This document shows, in pieces, positions 44,770-52,215 of a DNA stretch of 64,000 bases. The translations under genes were made by a program, and so were the position numbers. The notes beneath the pieces are model-generated. The model was not told the DNA's origin. It saw only the letters and a program-made list of their open reading frames with translations, and searched no databases. The DNA is from Sphingobacterium detergens (GTDB lineage: Bacteria > Bacteroidota > Bacteroidia > Sphingobacteriales > Sphingobacteriaceae): the NCBI RefSeq assembly GCF_003610355.1, contig NZ_RAPY01000005.1:1-64000 (forward strand), given 5' to 3'. The number at the start of each line of letters is the position of its first letter. The stretch's first letter is position 1.

Positions 44770-45443
44770 TTTTCAACAAGTTTATATCCTATCCCGTAGA
44801 CCGCTTCAAAATCAACCTCCGCTTTTTTTACCAAAAATTTCTTTCGCAGGTTCTTTATCTGTGAATAGATAAAATCGAGGTTATCCGCCTGATCTGTATT
44901 ATCTCCCCAAACATGTTCTGCCAATGCATTCTTGCTGACAAGACGGTTTTTATTCAGTAAAAAGTAATTGAGGATATCAAATTCCTTTCTGTTCAGAGGG
45001 ACAGACTCGCCGTTAATCGAAAGACTGCGCTCATTCAGATCAAGCACAAGATTACCCATCTCCAATGTGTTTTTACCATCCCGCTGTTTTCTGCGCAACA
45101 CGGCCTTAATCCGCGCATTTAATTCGGCAATATGAAAGGGTTTGGTCAGATAGTCATCCGCTCCGAGCTCGAGTCCCTTTAGCTTGTCATCCAACGAATC
45201 TTTTGCAGAGATAATAATAACATTATCCGACTTACCCTCTTTTTTCAGCAGATCCAATACCTGTAACCCACTCCCACCCGGAAGCATGATATCCAATAAA
45301 ATACAATCATAGTCATAGACCGACACCTTATCCAGCGCAGATCTAAAATCGCTAGCGGTCTCTACGATATAATCCTCTTTGACTAGCGAGTCCTTTACTA
45401 TTTCTCTCAATTCCGCTTCGTCTTCAATTACAAGTACTTTCAT
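44766..45443 (-). CDS. OmpR-family response regulator
   Basis: This 225-residue regulator has a receiver domain with acidic pocket Glu7/Asp8 (VIEDEAELR), phospho-acceptor Asp51 (CILLDIMLPG) and Lys101 (DDYLTKPFH). The C-terminal winged helix is typical (VPLNRKEFDILNYFLLNKNRLVSK, DFIYSQIKNLRKKF). It is cotranscribed with the kinase, which overlaps its 3' end. A -7 box lies 68 bp upstream. Probable target: the PepSY-like gene downstream. Confidence 0.92.
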   Translation of the reverse strand: MKVLVIEDEAELREIVKDSLVKEDYIVETASDFRSALDKVSVYDYDCILLDIMLPGGSGLQVLDLLKKEGKSDNVIIISAKDSLDDKLKGLELGADDYLTKPFHIAELNARIKAVLRRKQRDGKNTLEMGNLVLDLNERSLSINGESVPLNRKEFDILNYFLLNKNRLVSKNALAEHVWGDNTDQADNLDFIYSQIKNLRKKFLVKKAEVDFEAVYGIGYKLVEK

Positions 45444-45510
45444 TGGACTATTGTTTTTTTATTACCGAATTTCCATACTGCTTACCTCCAGTATATTGCT
45501 CTCATTGCTA

Positions 45511-45518
45511 CAAATGTA
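45511..45518 (-). promoter_or_regulatory. -7 promoter box for the two-component operon
   Basis: On the minus strand the sequence reads TACATTTG, an exact TAnnTTTG box, 68 bp upstream of the response regulator ATG. No clear -33 TTG is seen, so it may depend on an activator. Confidence 0.4.
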
Positions 45519-45660
45519 TTCCGAATTTAGGAAAGAATTAGGAAAATGACTACTGTTAGTTGCCAGCAGCAACACCGTGCAGATCGAATAGCCTGTTTAT
45601 TTTTACGTATTAGCGAAAAAACAAAGCGCATTTCGTATTTTAGGTCGGATAAGATCTACT

Positions 45661-46521
45661 ATGGACAAACGAAATGCTAACATCTGGGCACCTGTCATTG
45701 GACTGGACGGTTTTCGCAAAGAACAGACCGCCGGACGTGAAGAGCTTCTTTTCAATGAATTACATGGAGAAAGGCTAATTGACAAGCCCCATAAGCACGA
45801 TTTTTTTATTATCAATTTATTTGACAAAGCTTCTGGTGTACATACCATTGATTCCATAGATTATCCCATTAAAGACCATCAGGTGCATGTACTATTCCCG
45901 GGTCAGATGCACAAATGGCATGTGTATGCTGGAACTATTGGCTACCAATTAATGATCGAACGGTCGTTTTTCGAGCATTTTGCGCCCTTCTTTCGCTTTT
46001 CCTTCACCAATTATCAGAATCATCCGGTAATCGACCTGACCAAGGAGGCCTTCATTCAGCTACATTATGAATTTGAATCTGTCAAAAAGGAATTGGAACG
46101 GGAGCATTCACTGATTCCCTTGATTACGGCCCGTGCCGGTGTTATCGCGGCCATTGTCAGTAGAGAAGCAGAGCATGTCTTCACCGAATTTAAAGTCTAT
46201 CAATCTGTCCCTCGGCTTGCCAAATTTAACATGCTGATAGATGAGTTTTTCAGAGCACAAAAAATGGTCGCATTCTATGCAGACAAGCTACATATTTCTC
46301 CAAACTATCTTAATATTCTGTGTAAAAAACATCTGAAAATCTCCGCTACCCAGCTTATCCACCAACGAATCTGTGTTGAAGCAAAACGTCTTCTCCAAAG
46401 TACGGAATCCTCCATTAAGGAAATTACGTTTGAATTGGGCTTTGCAGATCAAGCCTATTTTTCTAATTTCTTTAAACAGCAGACTGGTGTAAGTCCCAGT
46501 GATTTTAGAGAAAAAAGATAA
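45661..46521 (+). CDS. AraC-family transcriptional regulator
   Basis: This 286-residue regulator has an N-terminal cupin-like ligand domain (LIDKPHKHDFFIINLFDKASG, IKDHQVHVLFPGQMHKW). Two helix-turn-helix segments follow: VAFYADKLHISPNYLNILCKKH and IKEITFELGFADQAYFSNFFKQQTG, with the family ending SPSDFREKR. It lies just upstream of the two amidohydrolase genes on the same strand (120 bp), with a promoter between, so it probably controls them. The inducer is unknown; a small effector bound by the cupin is expected. Confidence 0.9.
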   Translation: MDKRNANIWAPVIGLDGFRKEQTAGREELLFNELHGERLIDKPHKHDFFIINLFDKASGVHTIDSIDYPIKDHQVHVLFPGQMHKWHVYAGTIGYQLMIERSFFEHFAPFFRFSFTNYQNHPVIDLTKEAFIQLHYEFESVKKELEREHSLIPLITARAGVIAAIVSREAEHVFTEFKVYQSVPRLAKFNMLIDEFFRAQKMVAFYADKLHISPNYLNILCKKHLKISATQLIHQRICVEAKRLLQSTESSIKEITFELGFADQAYFSNFFKQQTGVSPSDFREKR

Positions 46522-46573
46522 ATCGCACAAGAAATGGCAGAAATTGCCCAGTAATACTAAAGCTTTCTATAAA

Positions 46574-46607
46574 TACCTTTGTAAAAGACGGATCGATTTT
46601 ATTGATC
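46574..46607 (+). promoter_or_regulatory. Promoter and start-site inverted repeat ahead of the amidohydrolases
   Basis: TACCTTTG (46574-46581) is an exact -7 box. Just downstream, GATCGATTTTATTGATC (46591-46607) is an imperfect inverted repeat at the expected transcription start, a natural operator position. A TTG at -33 spacing is missing (the nearest is 27 bp away), consistent with regulated expression. Confidence 0.45.
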
Positions 46608-46641
46608 GGTCATACAGATTGTAACGTAAATAGGAAATAAA

Positions 46642-47991
46642 ATGAAACCAATAGCTCTTACACGCAAGGAATTTATACGGAACTCTGCCCTGGCACTTGC
46701 TGGAGCAACATTGATCCCAGGTATGCTATTAGCAGAAGACGGTGGCCAACTAGCCCATCATCAGGTTTTGGACGGACATCAAGGCAAAAAAAGTTATACC
46801 CTCAAGAATGTTCTATTGGAAACAGGGTTTGAGTACGATGGAAATGGCAATGTCATCGCTACAAAAACCGGTCTTTTCTCCATACAGATCGAAGCAGGAA
46901 AAATCAAAAAAATAAGCGCCAACAGTACTGATGCGAATGCCATAGATGCAAAGGGGCGATTGATGCTTCCTTCTTTTAGAGACATGCACATTCATCTGGA
47001 CAAGACATTCTATGGTGATAAATGGCAAGCGGTACGACGAGGCGCAGGTGGTGTTAAAGGAATGATTGCACTCGAACAACAGATCCTTCCAGAGCTACTG
47101 AAAAATTCAACCTATAAAGCGGAAAAACTAATTGAATTACTGCAATCCAAGGGCACAGCCTTCGCGCGTAGCCATGTAAACATAGAACCTACATCTAAGT
47201 TAGATTCGCTCCGTCATCTGCAGCTTGCGCTAGAAAACAAAAAAAATAGTTTCGGAGCAGAGCTGGTTGCCTTTCCGCAACATGGCGTTTATTACACGGA
47301 TACTGTACCTTACCTGAAGGAGGCCGCAAAGACCAATATTGATTTTATTGGGGGAGTGGATCCTTTTAGTATAGACGGTGCCATTGAGAAAACAATGGAT
47401 TTCACTGTTCAACTGGCACTGGATCACAACAAAGGGATTGACATTCATTTACATGAGTCCGGAGAATCAGGACTAAAAACGGTTGAGTATCTGATCAAAA
47501 AAGTAAATGAAAACCCCGCATTGAAAGGCAAGACCTACCTGAGCCATTGTTTTGTATTGGGGAGATTGGAAAAAGCCAAACAACAGGAAATGGCAGAAAA
47601 GCTTGGTGCAGCACAGATTGGTATTGTTTCTACCATTCCTTTTGCTGGCCTAATTATGCCTATTCCTACACTGATGGAAAATAACGTCACCGTGATGACG
47701 GGAAATGACAGTATTGTCGATCATTGGAATACTTTTGGAACAGGAAGTGTCCTTCAAAAAGCTAGTATGGCAGCACAAGTATATGGTCAGGTCACAGAGT
47801 ATGGCCTGTCACGTATGCTAAAATTGGCGACGGCAGGCCCGATTCCTTTGGATGACAAAGGAAAACAGCAATGGCCTAAACCCGGCGATGATGCAAACAT
47901 CGTACTCATCGATGCGAGCTGTTCGGCTGAGGCTATTTCACGGATTTCACCCGTAGGATCCCTGATCTATCAGGGCAATATTGTCTACTAG
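46642..47991 (+). CDS. Exported metal-dependent amidohydrolase (cytosine-deaminase-like)
   Basis: This 449-residue protein opens with MKPIALTRKEFIRNSALALAG, a Tat-like signal with a single Arg-Lys pair, so export in folded form is plausible. The amidohydrolase fold shows metal ligands His116/His118 (DMHIHLDKTFYG), His269/His271 (DIHLHESGESG), His302 (LSHCF) and Asp356 (MTGNDSIVDHW). The HLDKT motif and the TIM-barrel order match the cytosine deaminase/AtzC-like branch, which hydrolyses N-heterocycles, but the substrate here is unknown. It is a close paralog of the next gene, though that one lacks the signal. Confidence 0.82.
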   Translation: MKPIALTRKEFIRNSALALAGATLIPGMLLAEDGGQLAHHQVLDGHQGKKSYTLKNVLLETGFEYDGNGNVIATKTGLFSIQIEAGKIKKISANSTDANAIDAKGRLMLPSFRDMHIHLDKTFYGDKWQAVRRGAGGVKGMIALEQQILPELLKNSTYKAEKLIELLQSKGTAFARSHVNIEPTSKLDSLRHLQLALENKKNSFGAELVAFPQHGVYYTDTVPYLKEAAKTNIDFIGGVDPFSIDGAIEKTMDFTVQLALDHNKGIDIHLHESGESGLKTVEYLIKKVNENPALKGKTYLSHCFVLGRLEKAKQQEMAEKLGAAQIGIVSTIPFAGLIMPIPTLMENNVTVMTGNDSIVDHWNTFGTGSVLQKASMAAQVYGQVTEYGLSRMLKLATAGPIPLDDKGKQQWPKPGDDANIVLIDASCSAEAISRISPVGSLIYQGNIVY

Positions 47992-48114
47992 GCTTCTGAC
48001 AAACGAAGTACTACACAACAGATCTTTTTAACACAATGGCGGTCAATTGCTTTCTATAAGCTTTTGATTGCTCCATTGTGACATACAATTGCTATTCAAA
48101 CAGTATTAAACATC

Positions 48115-49431
48115 ATGTCAACTCCATACACAGCCCCATTAAAGGGGAATTATACACTAAAAAATGTCCTTTTGGAAACTGGCTTTGTTTCAGATGAACG
48201 GGGGATAAAAGCAACAAAAACCGAACTCTTTTGCATAGAAGTTAATGCCGGAAAAATTACAAAGATATTTCCAAACGATCCAAAGCTCGCTACAGCAGTT
48301 GATGCGAAGGGATACTTGATGCTACCCGCTTTCAGCGATATGCATGTCCATCTGGACAAGACACTTTATGGACTTCCATGGCAAGCACAATCTCCAAAGA
48401 AGAGAACGGTGCTTGAAATGATTGCTTATGAACAGGAAATTATCCCTGAATTACTTCAGACATCGACCACACGGGCAGAGCAACTTATTGATCTGCTGCA
48501 AAGCTATGGGACCACCTTTGCCCGGACACATTTTAATGTTGACACCACTTCTGGGCTTCGTTCTTTGGAAAACCTCCAAAAAGCACTGAGCAGCCGCAAG
48601 GAGAGTTTCAAAGCAGAGTTGGTTGCCTTTCCGCAACATGGATTTTTTTATACCGACTCCGCTCCCTTGATGAAAGATGTGGCACAGATGGATCAAGTCG
48701 CTTATATCGGTGGTGTAGATCCCTATGGGATAGATAAAAACATTGAAAAAGTACTCGATTATACTGTAAAACTAGCCCTTGACAATAACAAAGGAATTGA
48801 CATCCACTTGCATGACGGTGGAAAAGAAGGTATACACACGATTGATTACCTTGCCGAACAAGCGCTTCAGAATCCGAAGCTACAGGGACGTACTTTTGTG
48901 AGTCATGCCTTTGTGTTGGCTCAGTTACCACTAGCTGAGGTAGAACGCATTGCCGAAAAATTGGCTGCTGCCAAAGTCGGTATTGTCTCTTCCATTCCAT
49001 TCGGTGACTTAGTCATGCCCATCCCAACATTATTGAAACAGGGTGTTGAAGTGTTGGTGGGAAATGACAACGTACAGGACTATTGGAGCACTTTTGGCCC
49101 CGGAAACATGTTAGCAAAAGCCAATTTAATGGCCGAAATATACGGTTGGAGATCTGAGTTTGACTTATCAAGGACACTTCGCTTTGCAACACACAATAGC
49201 TTGCCATTGGATGACAAAGGCAATATGCAATGGCCCAAAGCGAATGACGGCGCTGAGTTTGTGCTGATCGACGCAAGCTGTTCAGCAGAAGCTGTTTCGC
49301 GTGTATCTCCCACCATGGCCCTTGCACATGAAGGTGCACTTCACTGGAAAAAATACCCCCCTACATTATACCATGAAAAACAGAAAGGCTGGGTGTTTTT
49401 AACACCCAGCCTTTTCACAAAGTATACCTAG
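48115..49431 (+). CDS. Cytoplasmic amidohydrolase, paralog, with a read-through C-terminal tail
   Basis: This 438-residue paralog of the previous gene has no signal peptide. The ligands are conserved: DMHVHLDKTLYG, DIHLHDGGKEG, VSHAF and VGNDNVQDYW. Conserved sequence ends near SRVSPTMALAHEGALHW, where the paralog stops after a few residues. Here the frame runs on 27 codons through a perfect terminator hairpin and stops at 49431. The extension begins at runs of six A and six C (49348-49361); adding one A would give a stop just ahead of the hairpin. So either an indel has removed the natural stop or the tail is real. Confidence 0.78.
   Translation: MSTPYTAPLKGNYTLKNVLLETGFVSDERGIKATKTELFCIEVNAGKITKIFPNDPKLATAVDAKGYLMLPAFSDMHVHLDKTLYGLPWQAQSPKKRTVLEMIAYEQEIIPELLQTSTTRAEQLIDLLQSYGTTFARTHFNVDTTSGLRSLENLQKALSSRKESFKAELVAFPQHGFFYTDSAPLMKDVAQMDQVAYIGGVDPYGIDKNIEKVLDYTVKLALDNNKGIDIHLHDGGKEGIHTIDYLAEQALQNPKLQGRTFVSHAFVLAQLPLAEVERIAEKLAAAKVGIVSSIPFGDLVMPIPTLLKQGVEVLVGNDNVQDYWSTFGPGNMLAKANLMAEIYGWRSEFDLSRTLRFATHNSLPLDDKGNMQWPKANDGAEFVLIDASCSAEAVSRVSPTMALAHEGALHWKKYPPTLYHEKQKGWVFLTPSLFTKYT
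49384..49414 (+). terminator. 14-bp terminator hairpin lying inside the annotated coding frame
   Basis: AAAGGCTGGGTGTT (49384-49397) pairs perfectly with AACACCCAGCCTTT (49401-49414) around a TTT loop. It is clearly built as a terminator, but the upstream amidohydrolase frame does not stop until 49431. Confidence 0.8.
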
Positions 49432-49617
49432 TCGCTTTAGACCCTGGCACACTAATTTAAGATACTTAAAAGCTATTTCCAACCAGGGTTTTGAGTAATT
49501 TTCGGACTGGACCCCAAAGTAAGCCCAACAATAGACGTAATCAGGGCAGGTAAAGATGAAGTCCTAGAAAAAGTTATTGCACTTATCCGACAACCATAAC
49601 AGGATATTAAGTCGATG

Positions 49618-50655
49618 TTACGATCGCTTAAAGAGTCTCATGACACGAGGCTCTACCCAATCGCTCAGGATATAGGCAATACCCAACATCAGAAGCGTAA
49701 CAGCAGAAACAAGTACATATTTATTTATGTAACTGTGAAGCTGATTGAAAATAATAAAACCAATATGCTGATGAATAAGATATAAGGGATAGGTCAGCAT
49801 TCCTATTTTGACAAATTTAGGTGAATTGAAGCGTTGTAGCCTTTTACAGGAAACAAGTAACATAACCATATAAAATACAACAATGGTCGCAGCAATAATA
49901 TAGGGAGAAAACTCGCTATGGAAAGTTCTTGCTAACCAATGGATTCGACCAAGAGCGCCATCGATGGACAAGTACAGGCACCAGGGCAATGCGATAAAAT
50001 GCTTCAACGCGGGACCCTGTAGAAAAATTTGGCAAAATACGATTCCTGCAATAAAATAAGCACTCCAGTCCAGAATGAAGAGGTGGTGAATGGCATCGTA
50101 AATTTCAGATGGTTCAATAAACAGGCGCAAGCTTGACAACAACAGCCAAAAGTAGACAAGATAGTCTAGACTGATCTGCTTAAATCGGTTTACGATAAGA
50201 AATACAGCAATAATGAGATAAAATTTCAACTCAATATACAAGGACCAATAAGCACCATCAATATTTCCCTGACCTAACAATTCCTGTACCATCGTGAAAT
50301 TGGCCAAGAGCTGTTTGAATGTGACCAGGTAGCGTGGCGCCCCAAAGAAATAAACGATCACAAATGTTATGATCAAACAGATCCAGTACATTGGATACAA
50401 ACGTTTGAATCGCGAATAGCAAAATTTTGGTAGTGAACGATGTTTTATAGAAAAGGCAATCACAAAACCGCTGATGATAAAAAAAAGGTCTACACCGAGA
50501 TACCCATACTTGAAATATTCACCGATCTCGTCGAAGCGCAACAACGACATATTTCCACCTTTATATCCCCGATATAAATAGTGATACAATACCACTGCGG
50601 ATGCGGCAATAAAGCGAAACAGATCAATTTGATAGATTCTTTTGGATTCAGCCAT
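49618..50655 (-). CDS. Membrane acyltransferase of the acyltransferase-3 family
   Basis: I start at 50655 (MAESKRIYQIDLFRFIAASAV) because a -7 promoter box at 50663-50670 lies inside the longer frame from 50706. The protein is about 345 residues with roughly ten transmembrane helices. The family opening is IDLFRFIAASAVVLYHY (catalytic His in YHY) with LGVDLFFIISGFVIAFSI next. It probably O-acetylates a surface glycan or cell-wall sugar. The polysaccharide genes 7 kb away are a possible connection, but it stands alone between other units. Confidence 0.85.
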   Translation of the reverse strand: MAESKRIYQIDLFRFIAASAVVLYHYLYRGYKGGNMSLLRFDEIGEYFKYGYLGVDLFFIISGFVIAFSIKHRSLPKFCYSRFKRLYPMYWICLIITFVIVYFFGAPRYLVTFKQLLANFTMVQELLGQGNIDGAYWSLYIELKFYLIIAVFLIVNRFKQISLDYLVYFWLLLSSLRLFIEPSEIYDAIHHLFILDWSAYFIAGIVFCQIFLQGPALKHFIALPWCLYLSIDGALGRIHWLARTFHSEFSPYIIAATIVVFYMVMLLVSCKRLQRFNSPKFVKIGMLTYPLYLIHQHIGFIIFNQLHSYINKYVLVSAVTLLMLGIAYILSDWVEPRVMRLFKRS

Positions 50656-50662
50656 TTGAGCG

Positions 50663-50670
50663 CAAATATA
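50663..50670 (-). promoter_or_regulatory. -7 box immediately ahead of the acyltransferase start
   Basis: On the minus strand the sequence reads TATATTTG, an exact TAnnTTTG box. With the chosen ATG at 50655 the transcript would have almost no leader. No good -33 TTG is visible. The box decides the start codon choice for the acyltransferase. Confidence 0.4.
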
Positions 50671-50806
50671 GGCGGTTTGATTTATAGTTTCGGATAATGG
50701 TTCCAAAAAAGAGCGCGCTAAACCTCATTATTTACAATCGTTAATTTCGACTTGCAATCGCGCATGCATTATCGAATTTATAACATCATTATGTGACTAT
50801 GGCACA

Positions 50807-50837
50807 TTGTATTTCCATTGCATCCTAGTTAACTTTA
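50807..50837 (+). promoter_or_regulatory. Promoter of the pilin-like gene cluster
   Basis: TTG (50807-50809), a 20-bp spacer, then TAACTTTA (50830-50837), one base off the TAnnTTTG box. A good ribosome site GAGGAAAT precedes the ATG at 50870. Confidence 0.45.
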
Positions 50838-50869
50838 CTCACATTAAATATCCGTAAAACGAGGAAATT

Positions 50870-51388
50870 ATGAAAAAGAACCTATTAATAGTCTTTATTG
50901 CCGTCGCCGCCATATGCTTCGGTTTTCAAGCAAAAGCGCAAACTGCCACATCGGGACCCGTCACTGTCAATATTAATCTTACCGATGCTATTTCAATCAC
51001 TTTAGGAGCCAGTCCCACTGTCGACTTTAATTATACCACAGCGGCCGATTATGCGGCGTCAAAAACTGTCACGAAAGCGAATCATTTTACGGTGGTCAGC
51101 AATAAGCCCTACGACCTGACTGTAGCCGCTACAGATGCATTTACTCCTGCTGGTGGGCCTGCACTAAGTATTGTTACAGTTACTGTACCGGCTGCAACCG
51201 CCAATGGTGGAACTCCAGTTCCCAATGTACCACTTAGCACTACTGCTGCTCCTTTGGTTAATGGTTCGACGGCATCTACAGGCGCTGTTTATACCGTTGA
51301 TTATACGATCTCAAATCCGGCATCTTTATTAGATCTTGCAGGATCGACTTATAGCACGACAGTAACTTATACAGCGACGCAACTATAA
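50870..51388 (+). CDS. Small secreted pilin-like subunit
   Basis: This 172-residue protein has a signal peptide ending AKAQ (residue about 24). The mature chain is a Thr/Ala/Val-rich beta-sandwich with no cysteine: VNINLTDAISITLGASPTVD, ADYAASKTVTKANHFTVVSN, then VPLSTTAAPLV and the closing strand YSTTVTYTATQL. The same pattern recurs three times in the 472-residue protein two genes downstream, so the small protein looks like the repeating subunit and the large one a multi-domain partner. It precedes a PapD-like chaperone by 23 bp. No known fimbrial family was identified from sequence alone. Confidence 0.6.
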   Translation: MKKNLLIVFIAVAAICFGFQAKAQTATSGPVTVNINLTDAISITLGASPTVDFNYTTAADYAASKTVTKANHFTVVSNKPYDLTVAATDAFTPAGGPALSIVTVTVPAATANGGTPVPNVPLSTTAAPLVNGSTASTGAVYTVDYTISNPASLLDLAGSTYSTTVTYTATQL

Positions 51389-51411
51389 AAATCTGACTAA
51401 ACATTTTATTC

Positions 51412-52215
51412 GTGAGATATTATTTAGCAGTACTTGTTATCCTAATATGCAATACCCTGATCCACGGACAGGGTATTTCCATTTCACCTTCCCGCATATT
51501 TTTCACGGGTGAAGCTGGACAGACCGTCAGTCAGACTATTACATTCAACAACACTACCACAAGCACACTTTCCTTTGTCGCGAATCTGAAAGATTGGGAC
51601 CGTGACTCGTTGGGCAGCAAACGGTATTATGCCACAGGGAATAATGCCGTGTCAAATGCTTCCTGGCTTACCTTATCTGAAAATACGGTACAGCTGGCTC
51701 CTGGGGAAACAAAAGTGGTCAATCTTTCCATGACAATCCCTGATCATCCGACAACAAAGCAGCAGCGTCATAGCATGCTTTTCTTTACACAGGTGAAAGA
51801 ACAAAAAGCTGCGCAGGCAAATGGACTCCATATGAACGTCCTGATTGAGGTTGGTATCCAAGTATACCATACGCCAACAGGATTAAAAGCCGGCGATCTG
51901 GAATTTCTTGCTTTTGAAGATAAAGGCGCTGTTACTGTTCAGGAAGGTAAAACCATCCATCGGATGGAAGTCAAGGTTAAAAATACAGGCCAGATCAATA
52001 AGGATGCTTATGTACGTTTTGAGCTGACCAATATAGAAACTGGGGAAGAAACACCTGTGGACGCTGTGGCCATAGCAATGCTTCCCGATTCAGAACAATG
52101 GGTCCGTGTAGACCTACCTGGTAAACTTGCGCCCGGTCGATATCTCGCTGTTGCGATACTCGATGCTGGTAGCCAATATGATTTAAAAATTGCGGAGAAG
52201 GAAATTACATATTAG
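51412..52215 (+). CDS. PapD-like periplasmic chaperone
   Basis: This 267-residue protein starts at GTG and has a signal peptide ending IHGQ. Two Ig-like domains follow: the first (about 20-125) has the chaperone-like opening ISISPSRIFFTGEAGQTVSQ with strand TITFNNTTTSTLSFV and the acceptor-like LSENTVQLAPGETKVVNLSM. The second (about 150-260) includes HRMEVKVKNTGQINKDAYV and GRYLAVAILDAGSQY. This fits fimbrial chaperones and the DUF916-like family that guide secreted subunits. It should hold the neighbouring pilin-like subunits in the periplasm before secretion. It overlaps the next gene by 26 bp. Confidence 0.65.
   Translation: MRYYLAVLVILICNTLIHGQGISISPSRIFFTGEAGQTVSQTITFNNTTTSTLSFVANLKDWDRDSLGSKRYYATGNNAVSNASWLTLSENTVQLAPGETKVVNLSMTIPDHPTTKQQRHSMLFFTQVKEQKAAQANGLHMNVLIEVGIQVYHTPTGLKAGDLEFLAFEDKGAVTVQEGKTIHRMEVKVKNTGQINKDAYVRFELTNIETGEETPVDAVAIAMLPDSEQWVRVDLPGKLAPGRYLAVAILDAGSQYDLKIAEKEITY

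Noticed and set aside
47992..48114. CACAATGG ... CCATTGTG inverted repeat between the two amidohydrolase genes
   Set aside because: The arms are far apart and there is no T-run; it could not be supported as a terminator or operator.
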